A stretch of 51,810 bases of DNA, taken from assembly GCA_041690535.1 (NCBI GenBank), contig JAWLHA010000030.1, positions 1-51,810 on the forward strand. Reading direction: 5' to 3'. This DNA is from JAWLHA01 sp041690535. GTDB lineage: Bacteria > Pseudomonadota > Gammaproteobacteria > Thiohalomonadales > Thiohalomonadaceae. A model generated the notes under the pieces. The model worked only from the letters and a program-made list of their open reading frames with translations, made no database searches and was not told the origin of the DNA. Positions 48,730 to 51,810 of this stretch are shown here, in pieces. Both the position numbers and the translations under genes were made by a program. Within the stretch, counting starts at the first letter, position 1; every line of letters starts with the position of its first letter.

Positions 48730-49020
48730 ATGAGTGACGGGGCGCAGGTTGAGGAAGCCATTGCGTTCCTCTTGACGTCCAAGGCGAGCATCCGTTGCCA
48801 GGAGATGGCCACGCTCTTGCAGGGACTTGGGTTCGTGGTCCGAGACGGCAAGAAGCAGGGACATAAGGTTATCGTCCATGACGGCTTGCAGGGATTTCTG
48901 TCTGACTCATACACCTGTGGGCATGGACGCAACCCGGAGATCAAGCCGGCCTATGTCGGCAAGCTTGCCAGGCTCCTGCGCCGGTACAAGGCGGAATTGG
49001 TCGAGTATTTAGAGGGATAA
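48730..49020 (+). CDS. hicA: HicA-like toxin
   Basis: The 96-aa protein has the double-stranded-RNA-binding-like HicA fold: EMATLLQGLGFVVRDGKKQG, with HKVIVHD carrying the candidate catalytic His45 or His50, and ending CGHGRNPEIKPAYVGKLARL. HicA cleaves mRNA. It is longer than minimal HicA (about 60 aa) because of an N-terminal helix. It precedes hicB by three bases. Whether translation starts at 48730 on a leaderless message is uncertain, as no Shine-Dalgarno is visible. Confidence 0.85.
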   Translation: MSDGAQVEEAIAFLLTSKASIRCQEMATLLQGLGFVVRDGKKQGHKVIVHDGLQGFLSDSYTCGHGRNPEIKPAYVGKLARLLRRYKAELVEYLEG

Positions 49021-49023
49021 ACG

Positions 49024-49506
49024 ATGAGAATCGACGCGCACGCCTATAACATCACCATTCGCCGCGGCGAGTTCGAAGGCGAGATACTCTTCGAGGCGCG
49101 GGTGAAAGAACTCCCCGATCTTATTGAGTACGGCGAGAGTTACGAGGAGGCGTACGATTTGGCAGTGGACGCCATTGAGACGACCGCAGGGATTTTTGCC
49201 GAGAAGGGTAGGGCTATGCCGGTGCCATCAGTTCCGGTAGGCGACTTCAGCGGTCGGGTGACACTGCGTTTGCCCAAGAGTCTGCATCGTGCACTGGATA
49301 ACGCTGCTACCGAGGAGGGGGTCAGCCTCAACCAGCACTTGGTCAATGTACTTACTTACTATTCCGGCTTCGCTGCGGGGCGGGTGAATGACTCCGATTC
49401 CCCTTGGCAGCCTTTGCGAACGCCGACGCCTGCGAAGTCAGGTAAACAGCCTCACCTCAAGCTGGTCAGTTCCACTCCCATAGAAGTGGCGAATGGTTGG
49501 AAGTAG
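49024..49506 (+). CDS. hicB: HicB-like antitoxin with C-terminal extension
   Basis: The 160-aa protein has a HicB core (ILFEARVKELPDLIEYGESY, then EEAYDLAVDAIETT), a ribbon-helix-helix (SGRVTLRLPKSLHRALDNAA) and then a roughly 50-residue extension rich in Pro, Ser and Thr, with Trp residues (SPWQPL, ending VANGWK). In toxin-antitoxin-chaperone systems such an extension is the chaperone-addiction segment bound by SecB. It sits between hicA and the secB-like gene with 3-bp gaps on both sides. Confidence 0.85.
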   Translation: MRIDAHAYNITIRRGEFEGEILFEARVKELPDLIEYGESYEEAYDLAVDAIETTAGIFAEKGRAMPVPSVPVGDFSGRVTLRLPKSLHRALDNAATEEGVSLNQHLVNVLTYYSGFAAGRVNDSDSPWQPLRTPTPAKSGKQPHLKLVSSTPIEVANGWK

Positions 49507-49509
49507 CCG

Positions 49510-49980
49510 ATGAGCACTTCGCTTCAGAGTGCCATAGAGAGCCTCAGGATCAATGACGTTTACCAGCGAGCGGCAACGTCCGTGCTCGCGGATGGCTTCG
49601 AGCCCAAGTACGATTCCGATCTAGATCGGCTCCAGATCCAGTTCAAGCATATCGTGAGTCGCTCCGAAATACTGTCACTCGAAGATGAGGAAGGGGCGCA
49701 ACAGCTGTTTCGCGTCTATGTCGACTTGGGGGCGCGATGGGTACTTCCTTCCCAAGATAACACATCTGAAGAACGAGCGCGCATCGAGGGAACGATGGTT
49801 GCCGAGTACCAGATGGACAATCACCCAGGCGACGAAGCGCTCAACGCCTTTGCGCTGAAAAATGCGAGCTTTCACGTGTGGCCCTATTGGCGGGAGTTTC
49901 TGTCCGCCCAGTGCCTGCGCATGAACTTACCCAAGCTGACCCTGCCCACCATTCAGTTTGCGGCTAACCGCGACAGATGA
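49510..49980 (+). CDS. SecB-like chaperone of a toxin-antitoxin-chaperone module
   Basis: The 156-aa protein resembles SecB-like TA chaperones: an N-terminal part with SDLDRLQIQFKHIVSRS, then ALNAFALKNASFHVWPYWRE, followed by MNLPKLTLPTIQF. Housekeeping SecB has the related 'F.NVWPYARE' stretch. It is third in the hicA-hicB-secB operon (3-bp gap). It should stabilise HicB by binding its C-terminal extension, so that loss of the chaperone frees HicA. The housekeeping secB would be elsewhere. Confidence 0.85.
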   Translation: MSTSLQSAIESLRINDVYQRAATSVLADGFEPKYDSDLDRLQIQFKHIVSRSEILSLEDEEGAQQLFRVYVDLGARWVLPSQDNTSEERARIEGTMVAEYQMDNHPGDEALNAFALKNASFHVWPYWREFLSAQCLRMNLPKLTLPTIQFAANRDR

Positions 49981-50389
49981 TGCTTTGCATGTGCCATTAA
50001 TTGGCGGAATAGAGGACACCTCCGTTTCTTGAGTCCTCTCAGGTAAGTTCGCTTGGAGCCAACTTTGGCCCAAGGTAGCCTCGGACATGGCCTGAGCGGG
50101 GCAGAAGGAGAGATCTTTCCCCTTGCATGAGAAGCGAGCTCGGGGTCTCGCACGGAATCAAGGGACTCTTTCCTTGTGTGTGCACGATGAAAAAAAAACC
50201 ATGACCCCGTTCTCACCTTGCGTGCGCTGATACAGAGCCATCGTTTCGATCACAATTAAACTTGCTTTCAAGCACTTACCGGGGCGAAGTTTCCGCACCC
50301 GAGCATGTCGTCCCGATCCGTGCGCTTGGTTTCTGGTGAGGGTCAGTTTCAGAGATACACCCTGATGAAAATCATTTGTCACCGACATC
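49981..50389. other. Gene-free gap between the TA-chaperone module and intI
   Basis: I see no convincing gene in these 409 bases. GAGGAC (about 50013) and GTCCTC (about 50033) form a small hairpin that may end the hicA-hicB-secB transcript. A run of eight A occurs near 50190. No attachment site or repeat family from this window is present. Confidence 0.6.
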
Positions 50390-51391
50390 TTATTCCGTCG
50401 TCCCTCCGTTACTCAGCATGTCTACCGGGCTGCGGACGGCACCACTGCCACGCTGAAGCACGTGGGTGTAGATTTGGGTGGTAGTGACATCCTTATGCCC
50501 CATCAGCTCCTGGACCGTCCGAATGTCGTAGCCGGCCTCGAGCAGGTGCGTCGCAAAGCTATGCCGCAGTGTATGCGGCGTGGCACGTTTGCCGATGCGT
50601 GCGCGCCTGACGGCCTCTCTGAACGCCTTTTGGATGGGACTTGGATCCATGTGATGCCGTTTTTCGCGTCCGGAAAGGGGATCGATAGCGCGATTAAGGG
50701 ACGGGAACAGGTACCACCACCCGTGTTCAAAAGGTGCATTCGGGTACTTCCTCGACAATGCTGAAGGCAGGGAGACCTCCCCAAAACCATCCGCCAGATC
50801 GGCCTCACGAATTCGACGCGCCTCTTCGATCTGCTGTTTAACCGACTCGACCAGGCTATCGGGCAGTGGAACGAACCGATCCTTTCCCCCTTTGCCATGC
50901 TTGACAACGATTTGGCGATAACCAAAGTCTAAATCCTGGATACGTAGCCCCAAGCATTCCGTCACCCTCAGCCCGGCCCCGTACATCAGACTAGCCATCA
51001 GCCAATACCGACCCTTGAGACGCTGAAGAACCGCTGCAACCTCCTGCCGGGTCAAAACTACGGGCACCCGCTCGGGGCGTTTGGCACGGACCACATCATT
51101 CAGCCACTCGACCTCTATTTCGAGAACATGCCTGTAAAGGAAAAGCAGCGCACTGAGCGCCTGATTTTGCGTGGAGGCAGCTACATTTCGCTCCGTGGCC
51201 AAAAACGTCAGAAACCGCTCGATCTCCGTCTTCCCCATTTCGCGCGGATGCCGCCTGCCCGAGTAGCGGATGAAAAACCGAATCCAGTAGAGATAGGCCT
51301 CCTCGGTTCGGTAGCTGTAATGCATGGCCCGAATCCGGTCCCTGACCTGCTGCAGCAACCGAGGCGGGCGGTTGGGGGTGGTCTCCGCCAT
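50390..51391 (-). CDS. intI: Integron integrase (tyrosine recombinase)
   Basis: The 333-aa protein has the N-terminal SAM-like core-binding domain (RIRAMHYSYRTEEAYLYWIR) and a catalytic domain with ARG in LMYGAGLRVTECL, PHTLRHSFATHLL, LMGHKDVTTT and the nucleophile Tyr in TQIYTHV. The integron-specific insertion is visible (WWYLFPSLNRAIDPLSGREK, then RHH before the second Arg box). The ATG at 51391 follows AAAGGAG; a GTG at 51400 is also in frame. It is transcribed toward the left, so attI and any cassettes are to the right. Confidence 0.95.
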   Translation of the reverse strand: MAETTPNRPPRLLQQVRDRIRAMHYSYRTEEAYLYWIRFFIRYSGRRHPREMGKTEIERFLTFLATERNVAASTQNQALSALLFLYRHVLEIEVEWLNDVVRAKRPERVPVVLTRQEVAAVLQRLKGRYWLMASLMYGAGLRVTECLGLRIQDLDFGYRQIVVKHGKGGKDRFVPLPDSLVESVKQQIEEARRIREADLADGFGEVSLPSALSRKYPNAPFEHGWWYLFPSLNRAIDPLSGREKRHHMDPSPIQKAFREAVRRARIGKRATPHTLRHSFATHLLEAGYDIRTVQELMGHKDVTTTQIYTHVLQRGSGAVRSPVDMLSNGGTTE

Positions 51392-51424
51392 GGCAAACAC
51401 TCCTTTGCATCATCCTGATCGCCG

Positions 51425-51440
51425 GTGTGTATATGTACAC
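51425..51440 (-). promoter_or_regulatory. LexA-like box upstream of intI
   Basis: GTGTGTATATGTACAC has the TGT-N8-ACA core of LexA sites (consensus CTGT-N8-ACAG) with G and C at the outer positions. It is 34-49 bp upstream of the start codon. Many integron integrases are SOS-controlled this way. Confidence 0.5.
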
Positions 51441-51613
51441 CTATCTGCCAAGGGCTGCAACCGGCGAAACCCGGCATCCATATTTTGGGGGGAAGCATGT
51501 AAGTTACGGAGTTTGCGTCTGTTTCTCAGGGCCGACACAACATTTTTATGCGGCGCCTATTCAATTTTCGGAATAGTGCGGCGATTTGGCCGCAAAAAAA
51601 GACTAGGGAAAAC

Positions 51614-51620
51614 GTTAGGA
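51614..51620 (+). other. Candidate attI crossover site
   Basis: AACGTTAGGATG contains GTTAGGA, six of seven positions of the GTTRRRY crossover, about 220 bp from the intI start, where attI is expected. The last base departs from consensus. Rightward, 51622-51810 has two hairpins (ACCGCTTCGCGGT, about 51721-51734; GGCTTCG...CGAAGCC, about 51745-51770) but no complete attC and no whole gene; an ATG at 51784 runs off the window. Confidence 0.35.
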
Positions 51621-51810
51621 TGAGTTGCAAGTGGTTGTTTTCTCGCGTGGCGTATCAGAAAATCGATTGAACCAAACCAGTTATAGGCGGCCGATAGGTT
51701 GCCGAATTAGAGTTGCACAAAACCGCTTCGCGGTAGATAACAGGGGCTTCGTTCGACGTTAGTCGAAGCCGACGATAGTGGCTATGGATGGCCAGGAAAA
51801 TGACGACATT

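Noticed and set aside
51622..51810. attC cassette site
   Set aside because: Hairpins are present, but no paired RYYYAAC and GTTRRRY boxes could be found before the window ends.

Overview
The window is high-GC DNA from a gammaproteobacterium. CmoA/CmoB, RsmC, a CbpA/CbpM chaperone pair and a split B12-dependent ribonucleotide reductase (NrdJa/NrdJb) all point there. Chromatiales-type sulfur bacteria are my best guess, helped by a DsrE-like domain, but no gene here fixes the species. No rRNA, tRNA or CRISPR array was seen.

Layout. 1-6260: a heptamer tandem repeat, a stand-alone CZB zinc protein, rsmC, an RNA-repair block (archease, rtcB, a class II aldolase-like protein) and a LuxR-type response regulator. 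6261-9044: an XRE regulator, a diguanylate cyclase and a rhomboid protease. 9116-12561 (minus): a tightly overlapped operon of tRNA wobble-uridine genes, cmoA-cmoB-(45-aa ORF)-MnmC-oxidase-like-mnmM. 12944-18188: a Lon-like protease, an ATP-dependent DNA ligase with a DCC-family partner and a GAF-like protein. 18451-25989: small regulators, an ECF sigma / anti-sigma-DsrE pair, a nuclease, a SohB-like peptidase, msrA and a half-size EamA protein. 26045-28570: a SnoaL-like protein, many miniature elements, a small helical protein and an aldo/keto reductase. 28815-30360: a gene-free tandem array with a 327-328 bp unit, each unit carrying a perfect DnaA box. 30379-37433: CapA, HD-GYP regulator, hybrid kinase and a Ycf46-like AAA protein. 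38082-41813: proteostasis genes (degQ, cbpM, cbpA, hsp20). 42259-48554: class II ribonucleotide reductase with two inteins in NrdJa; a miniature element and a ParE-type toxin-antitoxin pair separate NrdJa from NrdJb. 48730-49980: a HicA-HicB-SecB toxin-antitoxin-chaperone module. 50390-51810: an integron integrase with a LexA-like box and a possible attI, so any cassettes would lie beyond the right edge.

Short non-autonomous repeats fill the gaps. Family A (186-191 bp) has CTAG ends and AGCACCGAACAG terminal inverted repeats. Family B (63-267 bp) has CAGGGTGAACGCATACT ends. Family C has GGGAAACGCTGA ends. Family D has GTAACTATTCAG or GTAACTACTCA ends. Family A copies tend to sit at gene ends, sometimes supplying the stop codon, and B and C are inserted in one another.

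The least explained items are the DnaA-box array, the combined wobble-uridine operon with its embedded small ORF, the anti-sigma-DsrE fusion, the HicAB-SecB module and the interrupted, intein-bearing nrdJ locus. Coordinates were read by eye, so some repeat boundaries are approximate.
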